A DNA stretch of 64,000 bases from Acidobacteriota bacterium (lineage in GTDB: Bacteria > Acidobacteriota > Blastocatellia > Pyrinomonadales > Pyrinomonadaceae): the NCBI GenBank assembly GCA_019639155.1, contig JAHBSJ010000002.1:1-64000 (forward strand). Reading direction: 5' to 3'. Shown here piece by piece: positions 37,980 through 46,794 of the stretch (positions are counted from its first letter, which is position 1; the number at the start of each line of letters is the position of its first letter). Under the pieces are notes generated by a model. The model was not told the DNA's origin and did not search any database. It saw nothing but the letters and a program-made list of their open reading frames with translations. The position numbers and the translations under genes were made by a program.

Positions 37980-40799
37980 TCAATTCAGTTTGATCGGATC
38001 GCCGAAACCAAGTTCCTTCAGCCGCGGCATCTGGGTCGCGGCATCACCGACCACGAGCCAATACATACGTCCACTGTTCAGGTATTTGCCTGAAAGCTCG
38101 CGGATGCGTTCAACCGTCATAGCCTTCACGATCTGCTCGCGCTGACGCACATAATCTGGACGCCAGCCGTAGGTGCTGATGTTGCTCAGCATATTCAGCT
38201 TTGCTCCCGACGTTTCGAACGCACGTGCATTGCTCTTGATCAAAAAGCTCTTCGTCGTCGCCAAGTCGTCCGCGGTGAAGGTCTTGCCGTAATCATCAAC
38301 AATGCTCTTGATAAGCTGGAGTGACTCGAGTGTTACGTTCGCACGGACGCCGCTGAAAATGCCGAACTGCCCCGACGTTCTCGTGCCCGAAAATGAGGAG
38401 TTTATGCCGTAGGTGTAGCCCTTTGTTTCGCGAAGCTCCTGCGTCAGTCTCGACGCAAAACCACCGCCGCCGAGGATGTAGTTCATAACGACCGCCGGAT
38501 ATTGGTCAGGGTCGTTCATTCCCATCGCCGGATAGCCGATGCGAACGACAGTTTGCACAGCGTTAGGAACATTGTAAAAGTAAACCTGTGACCGCTCAGG
38601 CGTTGCCGGGGCGCGTAGAACGGGAAGCTGAACCGGCTTTGCCTTCCACTTTGAATTGAGGCTTTTGAGTGTGTTCATCGTCGTCTTTTTGTCGATGCTG
38701 CCGACGATGTGCATTCGGGCGACTGACGGCGATAAGTTCTTCGCGTAGTATGCTTTGAGGTCGTCCATCGTGATGGCAGTGACCGATTCGATCGTGCCGA
38801 GCGGATTCTTGGACCGAATATCGCCGTCGCCGTAAATGAGTTTGTTGAACTCATTCTGAGCGATCGAATTCGGGAGCGCCTCCTGTTGTCGGATTGATGC
38901 GATAGTTCGCTGCTTGATCAGGTCGAATTCTTTGGCATCCCAGCGGGGTTCGAGCAGCATTTCCTCAACAAGTGCGACGGTCGGGGCTAGGTTCCTTGCG
39001 AGCGTGTTGACCGAAATGATGAACCGATCGCTTGCCGAGCCGATGCGTATCGACGCTCCGAGCTGCTGGATCGCCTCTTCGAGCTCAGCAGGCGTCCGCT
39101 TTGCGGTTCCCTGGGTCATCATCTGGCCGAGGAAGTTGGCGACGCCGACCTTATTAATGTCATCGAGAAGTTGGCCGCCGTCCATGACGATCTCGAGATC
39201 GACGAGCGGCACTTCATCATGACGAATGCCGTAAACGCGCATTCCGTTCTTCAGCTTGTCCTCCCAAACTGCCGGGATCTTCACCTGCGGCTCGGGGCCG
39301 TAAGGCGGCTCTACCGATCGATCAAAGCTCGAAGGCGTGCGTTCGTATTTGGCCTCAACATTCGGATCTACGTCGTCCTCGGCACCCTGAACGATCGGTT
39401 CTTCGACCACCTGAGCCTTCTTTGAACCCGACAGCGCAAGTTCAGGCTTGCCCTTCGGCACGAATGATGTCGCAACGAAATTCTTGCCTTTAAGGTATTT
39501 CTCATAGACCCGAACTACGTCAGCAGTGGTCACCGACTGAATACCTTCGATCTCTTTCGAAACAAATCCCGGATCGCCCGCGAAGATATTGCCTTGAGCG
39601 AGTTCGACGCCCTTGCCCAAAACGCTCGAAAGAGAATTGTAAAACGCAGTCTCTTGTCCCGCCTTGATGCGGTTCAGGTCGCGTGCAGAAATGCCGTCCT
39701 TCTCAAACTTTGCAAACGCTTCGGCAATGGCAGCGGCGACGTCGTCAAGCTTCTTGTCCGCAAAAGCACGAACCGAAAGCTGCATCTGCCCTGCAACTTC
39801 GGACTGATAATTAAACATCCTCAGATTCGCTGCAAGCTTCTTATCCTCAACAATTACCGTATAGAGCGGAGCCTTTTTTCCGGACGCGAGATAAGAAGTT
39901 AAAACGTCGAGAGCGTACGAATCAGGGTGGTACTGTTCGACCGTCGGCCATGCCATTGTAAGTTCAGGCAGGCGTGCAAAGTTATCCTCGTGGAAGAGTT
40001 TGACGGTTTCCTTGACCACGCCCGGGCGTTTGGGAAGCCGCTCAATATTCTCACCGCGCTTGATCTCTGCGAAATATTTTTCGACCCACTTTTTCGCCTG
40101 AACAGGATCAAAATCACCTGCAACGACAAGCGTCACGTTATTCGGCACATACCAACGGCGGAAGAAGTCTTTCACATCGTCGAGCGTCGCCGACTGCAGA
40201 TCCTCAAGCGAACCGATCACCTGCCAGTTGTAAGGATGGTCGGCAGGATAAAGGGCCTTATCTATAACATACTGCGTGTGGCCATAAGGATTGTTGTCCA
40301 CACTCTGCCGCTTTTCGTTCTTGACGACCTGCTTTTCTTTTTCGAGAACCTGTTCCGTCACGGTGTTGATGAACCAGCCAAGCTTATCGGCCTCTGCCCA
40401 GAGCATTTTCTCAAGTGCATCGTTCGGCACCGTCTGCAGATAGTTCGTACGATCGCGGCTGGTCGAGCCGTTCGCTCCTGAACCGCCGATACGTGCGCTC
40501 AGCTTGTCCAAACCGCCTTTGCCCAAGTTTTCCGACTCCAGGAAAAGAAGATGTTCAAACATATGAGCAAAGCCTGTTCGTCCCGGCTTTTCGCGTGCCG
40601 AACCGACATGTGCCGTCAGCGACACTGCGACGACCGGATCCGACCGGTCGATGTGAAAGATCACGTCAAGCCCATTGGGCAGCGTGAACTTTTCGTACGA
40701 GATCGTGAACTTCGGCTGCGTTCCCGCACGCTGTGCTGCCATTGGCAGGAAAAGCGCAAAAATAAGTGATGTTACGGCAATTGCTCTAAAGAATTTCAT
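37980..40799 (-). CDS. Exported M16 family zinc protease (double domain)
   Basis: A 939-residue protein with signal peptide (1-22, FALFLPMAAQ). The first M16 domain has the inverted zinc motif HxxEH in GFAHMFEHLLFLESEN and the downstream Glu-rich region VVKNEKRQSVDNNPYG. The second half (from about 500) is a non-catalytic M16 C-like domain (LDDINKVGVANFLGQMMTQG), giving the clam-shell seen in pitrilysin/PqqL-like proteins. It probably degrades peptides in the periplasm. It is 36 bp downstream of the ElbD-like gene on the same strand. Confidence 0.92.
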   Translation of the reverse strand: MKFFRAIAVTSLIFALFLPMAAQRAGTQPKFTISYEKFTLPNGLDVIFHIDRSDPVVAVSLTAHVGSAREKPGRTGFAHMFEHLLFLESENLGKGGLDKLSARIGGSGANGSTSRDRTNYLQTVPNDALEKMLWAEADKLGWFINTVTEQVLEKEKQVVKNEKRQSVDNNPYGHTQYVIDKALYPADHPYNWQVIGSLEDLQSATLDDVKDFFRRWYVPNNVTLVVAGDFDPVQAKKWVEKYFAEIKRGENIERLPKRPGVVKETVKLFHEDNFARLPELTMAWPTVEQYHPDSYALDVLTSYLASGKKAPLYTVIVEDKKLAANLRMFNYQSEVAGQMQLSVRAFADKKLDDVAAAIAEAFAKFEKDGISARDLNRIKAGQETAFYNSLSSVLGKGVELAQGNIFAGDPGFVSKEIEGIQSVTTADVVRVYEKYLKGKNFVATSFVPKGKPELALSGSKKAQVVEEPIVQGAEDDVDPNVEAKYERTPSSFDRSVEPPYGPEPQVKIPAVWEDKLKNGMRVYGIRHDEVPLVDLEIVMDGGQLLDDINKVGVANFLGQMMTQGTAKRTPAELEEAIQQLGASIRIGSASDRFIISVNTLARNLAPTVALVEEMLLEPRWDAKEFDLIKQRTIASIRQQEALPNSIAQNEFNKLIYGDGDIRSKNPLGTIESVTAITMDDLKAYYAKNLSPSVARMHIVGSIDKKTTMNTLKSLNSKWKAKPVQLPVLRAPATPERSQVYFYNVPNAVQTVVRIGYPAMGMNDPDQYPAVVMNYILGGGGFASRLTQELRETKGYTYGINSSFSGTRTSGQFGIFSGVRANVTLESLQLIKSIVDDYGKTFTADDLATTKSFLIKSNARAFETSGAKLNMLSNISTYGWRPDYVRQREQIVKAMTVERIRELSGKYLNSGRMYWLVVGDAATQMPRLKELGFGDPIKLN

Positions 40800-40835
40800 A
40801 AATATTTTTACGGACGGACCGCCCTTACGGTTTCG

Positions 40836-43800
40836 TTAATCGTCAATGACAGGCTCCTGTTTTCGGGTCTTTCGACGCTCTGCTTTCCACTGTTTTCTAA
40901 CCGCGGCGACATCAAATTCATCACGTTTCCCGTCACGCATATTCTCCACCTCGTGCTGAACGCGGGCGGCGATCAAACGGTACGCTTCGGTGTTCGGAAC
41001 GCCCGAGGTCATATCGCGGAGATCTTCGTAGGAAAGGAACCTGCCGATCTTCGCACCGATCTTCGCACCTATGCTTTCACGCTTTGGTATGGTCATTCCT
41101 TTCGGATATGCCTCGAATGTGCCCCACAAACAGATCGGCAGAATGCCTATCTTTTGATTGAGCGCAAGATAACCGATCACGGGCTTGAATTCGGCGATCT
41201 CGCCTGTCAGCGACCGCGTGCCTTCAGGAAAGATCAGGGCGTTGTAGCCCTCATTTAAGATGCGTGTGACATGGCGGAGCGATTGCCGCAAACTGCCGGT
41301 CCGCTCGATCGGCACAAGCGTCGTAAAGTTGTTCATATACGCCCGCTTGTACTTCGTGTCGAACCAATAATCCGCCGCCGCAACGGCAACCGTCTGTTCG
41401 GCCACATCTTTGCCGAGCGCCCGTTTGACCAGTCCCGTGTCGATATGCGATGCATGATTCGGAGCTACGATGAAATTGACGTGCATCGGAACATTCGACT
41501 GCCCCTCGATGGACGTTTTCAGCACCTTTGAATAAAGCGTCTCCTGAGCCAGATCGACCGCAGCGTTGCCGATACGCCTAACCAGCGAAGGTATAAAGAT
41601 GTCCTCGTCGTCTTTCTTTTCCTCGGCTTTCGGCTCGTCCACGAGGCGCTTCGATTTATCGACACGCTGTACGGCGGTGAGGAGTTCGCGAACGGTCTGA
41701 ACCTCGTTCAAGGTGTCCGGCGACAGCACGCGTCCTCCGGCGTCCTCGACCGCGGCCTGAAGTTCGACGAACATCAGCGAATCGAACCCGAGATCGGCAA
41801 GCTTGTCCTCAACGGCGACGTCCGAAAGCGGCCTGTTCGAAACACTAGCGACGACCTTTCGGATCCAAAGCATATTGTCGTCGCCTTTTGATTCGACGAT
41901 GGTTCGGGTCTTTGTTTTTGCGCGGTCCTCCAGTTCGCGAAGCATTTCGACGACCTCAGGCCGCTTGACCTTCCGCGTAGCGGTACGCGGCAATTCGAAT
42001 GGCGTTACGTGCATCAATTTGACGCGTTTGAAGAAAGGCAGCCCCGCCGAAACCTCTCGAAAATGCTCCTCGATCTTCTTGTTCACGTCCGAACGCGGGA
42101 GTGCGATGTCGAACTCGTAATCTGGAACAGCGAGGGCAGCGATCTTTTCGCCGCCGTCGTCGTCGGGCAAGCCAACCACGCTTAACTCTTTGATAAAAGA
42201 CGACTTGCTGTAATGGTCCTCGATCTCGTCTGGATAAATATTTTTGCCGTTCGAGTCAATGATGACGTCCTTTGAACGCCCGACGATGTAGAGATTGCCG
42301 TCGTCATCTATTCGGCCGAGGTCGCCCGTGCGAAGCCAGCGGTCGTGCATCACCGCCTCGGTCGCCTCCTCGTTGTTGTAATAACCGAGCATGACGTTTT
42401 GCCCGCGTGCCAGCACCTCGCCGACGCCGTTCTCATCGGGCGATTCGATCTTGACCTCGACGCCCGGCAGCGGTTTTCCGACGCTTCCTTTCAGCAGCTT
42501 GTTGCCCGGACGTGCGACGGTAAGTACGGGCGAAGATTCTGTCAAGCCGTAGCCCTCGAGCACAGTGAAGCCAAGCCCGTGCAGATCCTTCTGCACCTTT
42601 TCGCTCAACGCCGAACCGCCGGAAATTAGATATCGCATCTTTCCGCCCATTCCCTGATGTATCGGGAAAAAGACGATCGGGCCCAGGTTGAACGGCGTAT
42701 TGTCGCGAAGCCAGGCGTTGAATTCGATCATGCTGTCCGCTGCGTCGGCTATCCAATCACCGCGTTCGCGGAGGCGCGTTTTTATGCGGCGATGCAGCAT
42801 TTCCCACAAGGCGGGCACACCGACCATGCCGGTAACGTGGCCTTTTTCGATAGCACGGGCAAGCTCTTCAGAGTTCAACTCGTCGAGATACGTGATCTGC
42901 GTTCCGTTGGAAAACGGGGTCAGGAACCCGGCGGAAAATTCGAACGTATGGTGCATCGGCAGCACCGAAAGCACGCCGTCCGTCAGGTCCATCTCGAGCA
43001 CCGACGTGAGCATCGAGATCATGTTCGTAAAGTTCTTGTGCGAGAGCATCACCGCCTTTGGAACGCCGGTCGTGCCTGACGTGAAGATCAGCGACGCGAC
43101 AGCATTTCCGAGCACTTTTGGCGGAAGCAGGGCCAATCGCTTTGCCTCTTCGACCTCGTCGGGCATTTCGAACACCTCATCGAAAGTCCAGACCGTCGGC
43201 ACCAGCAACTCATTCTCCGTCTTGGCTTTAGCCGAACGCTTTCCTTTCTTGGGCGAACCAAATTCCTCAGCTAGCCGCTCTCTCAGTCCCGGATTCTCCG
43301 CGTCCAATTTCGGCGAGATCATTATTCCCGCGACCTCCGCGGCCTTTGCGAAATTGACGATCTCGTCGATGGAGCTTGCGGGGTCGATCGGCACGGCGGT
43401 CGCTCCCGCTTTGAGAATGCCAAAATATGACATGCCCCATTCGGGCATGTTGTTCGAGAACAAAATGACGCGGTCAGCCGGCTGAATTCCTTTATTTGCC
43501 AAAAAGCCCGCCGCACGCAGCGTCAGTTCGCGAACGTCGTCGTACGTATACTGCTCGCGTCGGCCGTTGCGTTCGATGCGCATTGCGACACGCGTAGGGA
43601 AACGCTTCGTCGCCGTATCGAACAGGTCCAATAGGTCTTTGTACGTGTGCGAGCGGCGTTCCTGCATCTTGAGTTCTTCCTCAAGTGTCGGCAGCACCCA
43701 TTTCCTCATGCCGGGAAAATGCACATTCAGCCAATAGTCGTACCAATCGAGCTTTTCCGGATACCACGGCAGTAGATGCTTCTCCTTCTCTTTCACGTCG

Positions 43801-45311
43801 GCCATCAACGCACGCACATTGTCCGATCGATAGAGGTATTCGTTGTCGATCATGAACGGCTTGAACATGGCGAAAGCGTGCATCGTCTCGCTGGTCGTTC
43901 GCTTGAACTCTTCGGTCGATTTTTTCAGGTCAGAGATGATGTTTCCGATGCGCCCGCCGCCCCATCGCGGAGTGGCTCGGTCCATCAGATCGTCGGCACG
44001 CTTCGCCAACTTATTAAGCATCGGCGCGGACGTAAGTTCATAGGTCCGCTGTTTTACGGGCGTGGCCTCGATCATGCCGGCGAATTTGTTGACCAGCTTG
44101 TTTCCTGTTTCCTTTTCGTCAAAATGCTGCCGCTTGTACAGGCCTACCAGACCAACGATGCGTTTCATGTCGTTCGGGTTCGAGTCGCCCGACGATGACT
44201 GAAATACGAGCGGCGGGTTGTCATCGACAAGCACCTTCATCGCCGCACCGAGAATGACGCCGGCGACCATATCGACAGGAATGATATCCAGGATCAGCTT
44301 CTCATTCACCGGAATGATCGGCTGGCCCTTGAGCGCGATCAGGATCAGAGGAGCTGTTGTTGTGAACCCTTCGTTCCAGCCCGGGAAAGGATAGCTTTGT
44401 GATGATTCGACGATCGAAGGCCGAACGAGCGTCTTTATGATGTCCTCCTGCGACGCGATGATCTGCTCGGCAAGTGACTTTGAATAGGTATAGATGTTCG
44501 TCCAGCCCCAATACTCGGCACGCTCGGCACCGAGTTCGGTCGTCCGCTCGCGGATCCACATCTTGCGTTCGCGGAATATCGCGGACTTGAGTTCCGCTTC
44601 GTCGTCCGGATCGCGGCCCTCTTCAATAAAACGCTTGCGGGCCTGCTCACGAAACTTCGCTGCCTGAACGGCGTCGTCGGCTTCCTGCCGAGCTTGTTCG
44701 CTTAAACGCGCGCAGTCTTCGACCTCGCGATTTACGTCGAACGTCGTCCCGATCAGCTCATTCTTTCGAGGAAAATACCCGACTACCGGCTCGTTTTCCC
44801 AGATCGCACCACTGCGTTTACCCGCGACGAAACACGTCGAGACGTGTACCACGCGCGGTTTCTTCATCATGCGGGCAAGCTTAATGATGTTGTTCGAACC
44901 TACTACATTGGTTCGCAGCGCGCTTTCGAGCGGCGGGTTGAACGTAACATTGCCGGCACCGTTGATAATGATGTCGGTGTCCTTCATTATCTTCGCCGCC
45001 TGCTCTTCGGACATGCCGAGAAATTCGTTACCAACGTCGCCGTTGACGGGCACGACCTTTTCCTTAATGAACTCCTCGAACTTGTCGCCGTACTTCTCCC
45101 GCAGCGGATCAAACGTCGGCGAGGTTACGATGCTCGTCCAAAACCGCATCGTCGATTCGTTCTCATCGCGGGCACGAACCGTCGCATAAACCTTTCCGAT
45201 ATCAGGAAAATTATGCAGCAGCATCGACAGCGTGACCTTGCCGACGAACCCCGTTCCGCCGATGAAAAAGATCGTCTTGCCCTTAAATATTTCTGTTGGT
45301 GATAGCTTCAT
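40836..45311 (-). CDS. Reductase/AMP-ligase/ACP/acyltransferase fusion, ElbD-like
   Basis: A 1491-residue protein with four modules. (1) Residues ~10-440: NAD(P)-binding fatty-acyl reductase (male-sterility/thioester-reductase type), IFFIGGTGFVGKV at 14-26 and NIYTYSKSLAEQI as YxxxK. (2) ~560-1110: AMP-forming acyl ligase, SLIFTSGTTGVPKAV at ~740, GYGLTESSP, WLRTGDLGRID. (3) ~1140-1225: acyl carrier domain with LGFDSLMFVEL (phosphopantetheine Ser ~1178). (4) ~1280-1450: PlsC-type acyltransferase, NHASHID at ~1285 and FPEGTRS at ~1361. From memory this matches ElbD of the Myxococcus ether-lipid cluster. In that family the enzyme helps make alkyl-ether (or reduced acyl) glycerolipids. Function here is inferred. 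All active-site motifs are intact. Confidence 0.85.
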   Translation of the reverse strand: MKLSPTEIFKGKTIFFIGGTGFVGKVTLSMLLHNFPDIGKVYATVRARDENESTMRFWTSIVTSPTFDPLREKYGDKFEEFIKEKVVPVNGDVGNEFLGMSEEQAAKIMKDTDIIINGAGNVTFNPPLESALRTNVVGSNNIIKLARMMKKPRVVHVSTCFVAGKRSGAIWENEPVVGYFPRKNELIGTTFDVNREVEDCARLSEQARQEADDAVQAAKFREQARKRFIEEGRDPDDEAELKSAIFRERKMWIRERTTELGAERAEYWGWTNIYTYSKSLAEQIIASQEDIIKTLVRPSIVESSQSYPFPGWNEGFTTTAPLILIALKGQPIIPVNEKLILDIIPVDMVAGVILGAAMKVLVDDNPPLVFQSSSGDSNPNDMKRIVGLVGLYKRQHFDEKETGNKLVNKFAGMIEATPVKQRTYELTSAPMLNKLAKRADDLMDRATPRWGGGRIGNIISDLKKSTEEFKRTTSETMHAFAMFKPFMIDNEYLYRSDNVRALMADVKEKEKHLLPWYPEKLDWYDYWLNVHFPGMRKWVLPTLEEELKMQERRSHTYKDLLDLFDTATKRFPTRVAMRIERNGRREQYTYDDVRELTLRAAGFLANKGIQPADRVILFSNNMPEWGMSYFGILKAGATAVPIDPASSIDEIVNFAKAAEVAGIMISPKLDAENPGLRERLAEEFGSPKKGKRSAKAKTENELLVPTVWTFDEVFEMPDEVEEAKRLALLPPKVLGNAVASLIFTSGTTGVPKAVMLSHKNFTNMISMLTSVLEMDLTDGVLSVLPMHHTFEFSAGFLTPFSNGTQITYLDELNSEELARAIEKGHVTGMVGVPALWEMLHRRIKTRLRERGDWIADAADSMIEFNAWLRDNTPFNLGPIVFFPIHQGMGGKMRYLISGGSALSEKVQKDLHGLGFTVLEGYGLTESSPVLTVARPGNKLLKGSVGKPLPGVEVKIESPDENGVGEVLARGQNVMLGYYNNEEATEAVMHDRWLRTGDLGRIDDDGNLYIVGRSKDVIIDSNGKNIYPDEIEDHYSKSSFIKELSVVGLPDDDGGEKIAALAVPDYEFDIALPRSDVNKKIEEHFREVSAGLPFFKRVKLMHVTPFELPRTATRKVKRPEVVEMLRELEDRAKTKTRTIVESKGDDNMLWIRKVVASVSNRPLSDVAVEDKLADLGFDSLMFVELQAAVEDAGGRVLSPDTLNEVQTVRELLTAVQRVDKSKRLVDEPKAEEKKDDEDIFIPSLVRRIGNAAVDLAQETLYSKVLKTSIEGQSNVPMHVNFIVAPNHASHIDTGLVKRALGKDVAEQTVAVAAADYWFDTKYKRAYMNNFTTLVPIERTGSLRQSLRHVTRILNEGYNALIFPEGTRSLTGEIAEFKPVIGYLALNQKIGILPICLWGTFEAYPKGMTIPKRESIGAKIGAKIGRFLSYEDLRDMTSGVPNTEAYRLIAARVQHEVENMRDGKRDEFDVAAVRKQWKAERRKTRKQEPVIDD

Positions 45312-45314
45312 AAC

Positions 45315-45444
45315 GGAGCGCGGACGCTCATGTCCGCATCGCCGGTTCCAGCGGCGAGTTCACTTCAAAATCTGCACAACGATATTCATCAACTCATTGT
45401 TCGTGCCGATGTGGCACTCATGCGGACAGGAGTGTCCGCCCTCC
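45315..45444. repeat. REP-like inverted pair (130-bp miniature element)
   Basis: Two 23-bp sequences, 45315-45337 and 45422-45444, are reverse complements at 20 of 23 positions. Each is a hairpin, GCGGAC-N6-GTCCGC, with a GGAG tetranucleotide at the outer foot. This is the layout of REP/BIME elements mobilised by RAYT transposases. The core holds a small GTGCC/GGCAC hairpin and no ORF. It lies exactly between the start of the ElbD-like gene and a duplicated fragment of that gene's 5' end. Confidence 0.7.
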
Positions 45445-45446
45445 AA

Positions 45447-45511
45447 CCCGTCCCGCCGATAAAGAAGATCGTCTTGCCCTTGAATAATTCTGTCGGTGGT
45501 AGTTTCACAAT
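45447..45511 (-). pseudogene. Duplicated 5' fragment of the ElbD-like gene
   Basis: About 65 bp on the minus strand encode VKLPPTELFKGKTIFFIGGT, near-identical to the first residues of the ElbD-like protein (MKLSPTEIFKGKTIFFIGGT), with mostly silent differences. The copy breaks at the glycine loop, where the REP-like element begins. Its upstream end overlaps the last codons of the 146-residue ORF. It is a relic of a second copy or of element-associated duplication. Confidence 0.8.
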
Positions 45512-45945
45512 GATTCGTCCAACCGAAGCAACGTCGAGTCAAAATGTGGGAATTCACTGACAGCATTGAAGTCCGAAGCGATGCACTCAAACGTACTGTC
45601 GTGAAAAGAGAAAATAAAATGTCTTTGACCTTCAAAAGCGATGAAGTCCGGAAAAGCCTTTGCATTACTATTCCTAAGATCGGCAAGCCATTCGGAATCG
45701 ATGACCTCATATACTCCGTAAGATCCAAGGCCCTTTGATTGCAAACGATGCCCCCACCGTCCCTCGTCATTCGGATACCCGAACTTGCTGATACTGCAAT
45801 CGGCGAACTCAAGTGCCCTCCGAATCATGTCTCGATCCCAGTAGACAAGAAAGCATACCCTTTCCGACTGCACCACAACCGGCTCGGCAATATTCGGCTC
45901 CGGATCGAAATACTGGACCTCTAGCTCAATAACTCTTTCTGCCAT
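45505..45945 (-). CDS. Hypothetical protein, 146 residues
   Basis: An unrecognised soluble protein, acidic and aromatic-rich (ERVCFLVYWDRDMIRRALEF, FIAFEGQRHFIFSFHDSTFE). No signal peptide or known motif. The last codons overlap the duplicated ElbD fragment by 7 bp, so the original 3' end may have been altered. It sits in a small accessory stretch with the ORF6N gene. Confidence 0.55.
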   Translation of the reverse strand: MAERVIELEVQYFDPEPNIAEPVVVQSERVCFLVYWDRDMIRRALEFADCSISKFGYPNDEGRWGHRLQSKGLGSYGVYEVIDSEWLADLRNSNAKAFPDFIAFEGQRHFIFSFHDSTFECIASDFNAVSEFPHFDSTLLRLDESL

Positions 45946-45948
45946 CCC

Positions 45949-46155
45949 TTAATAACTGACCCCTAAAAACCGGTTGTCAGTTTTTGCATTGTCATCATCT
46001 CGGCGTCGCGATTGTTTTGCTTTCGTCCGCACGGTTTCACGCTTTTCGTCCTTCAGTCTTCTCCGTAGCGCTTCGAGGTCATGTAGTTTCGGCTTCCTGC
46101 AACTTCTGCACTCGTACGGAAAGAACTCGTATTTTCCAATCACTAGTTCACTCAT
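45949..46155 (-). CDS. Small basic hypothetical protein
   Basis: 68 residues. An N-terminal YECRSCRKPKLHDLEAL (one CxxC) is followed by a charged, helix-forming stretch (RRRLKDEKRETVRTKAKQSRRRD). It could be a zinc-knuckle or nucleic-acid-binding peptide, but only one CxxC is present. It overlaps the ORF6N gene by ATGA and ends 3 bp before the 146-residue ORF, so these three may form one transcript. Modest confidence that it is real. Confidence 0.5.
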   Translation of the reverse strand: MSELVIGKYEFFPYECRSCRKPKLHDLEALRRRLKDEKRETVRTKAKQSRRRDDDNAKTDNRFLGVSY

Positions 46156-46751
46156 TTCTTACCTTTCTTAGCTTCAACGAATCCGATCTTTCGTTTCAGG
46201 AATTTCGGATCACGTAAGATCTGGCTCAGCAGATCAGAAACCACCCCAAATTTCTGCCCGTGATAGTCGGTCACTTTCTCAAGCTCTTCTACCCGATCTG
46301 CCAGATCTTGGTGAAGTGCCAACATCGCCCGCATTCGAACGAACGCCCGAACAACAACGATGCTCGCTTCGACCGCGGTCTGGCTTTTCAAAACGCTCGC
46401 GAGCATTACGGCGCCGTGTTCGGTAAAGGCAAACGGAGCATATTTTATATTGGAACCACGTTTGGATAGCGGCCTGTTCAAGGTCACAGTTTGTGATCTT
46501 GAACGTTCCAATAAAGCGGTCTCGTCCGCGGTTAGCTCAAAGAGAAAATCATCTGGGAATCGATGTCGATTTCGGCGAACCGCTTGCTTTAAGACCCGAG
46601 TTTCAACTTGATAGATCTCTGCGAGATCGCTATCGAACATCACGCGCTGACCACGAAATACGTAGATCTTATCTTCAACTTCTTCAATTACGGCAAGAGC
46701 TGCTTTTTGTTCAGACTTGGTCGGCATATCGAGCTCTAAATTCGAGATCAC
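46152..46751 (-). CDS. ORF6N domain protein (KilA-N/phage-type DNA-binding)
   Basis: 199 residues (MPTKSEQ at 46727 is an alternative start). The ORF6N domain is clear: VYVFRGQRVMFDSDLAEIYQ-type segment, ETRVLKQAVRRNRHRFPDDF, and YAPFAFTEHGAVMLASVLKS. The C-terminus is a short coiled coil (DLADRVEELEKVTDYHGQKF). These proteins are frequent in phages and mobile islands and bind DNA or act as antirepressors. It overlaps the small 68-residue ORF by ATGA. It is the clearest sign of horizontal transfer in this part of the window. Confidence 0.88.
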   Translation of the reverse strand: MISNLELDMPTKSEQKAALAVIEEVEDKIYVFRGQRVMFDSDLAEIYQVETRVLKQAVRRNRHRFPDDFLFELTADETALLERSRSQTVTLNRPLSKRGSNIKYAPFAFTEHGAVMLASVLKSQTAVEASIVVVRAFVRMRAMLALHQDLADRVEELEKVTDYHGQKFGVVSDLLSQILRDPKFLKRKIGFVEAKKGKK

Positions 46752-46770
46752 TCGGAATCGATTTCTACTC

Positions 46771-46790
46771 TTTCACTTTTTCACTTTTTT
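46771..46790 (+). repeat. TTTTCAC short-word array
   Basis: TTTCACTTTTTCACTTTTTT lies between the LarA-like stop (46795) and the ORF6N start. It is the same word family as 19434-19468, one-armed here. Confidence 0.5.
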
Positions 46791-46794
46791 CGCT

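Noticed and set aside
45315..45444. Insertion sequence
   Set aside because: Only 130 bp with no transposase; better described as a REP/BIME-like pair.
45360..45812. 150-residue minus-strand ORF
   Set aside because: It is out of frame with the 146-residue ORF, and its C-terminus is translated from the REP-like element and gene fragment.
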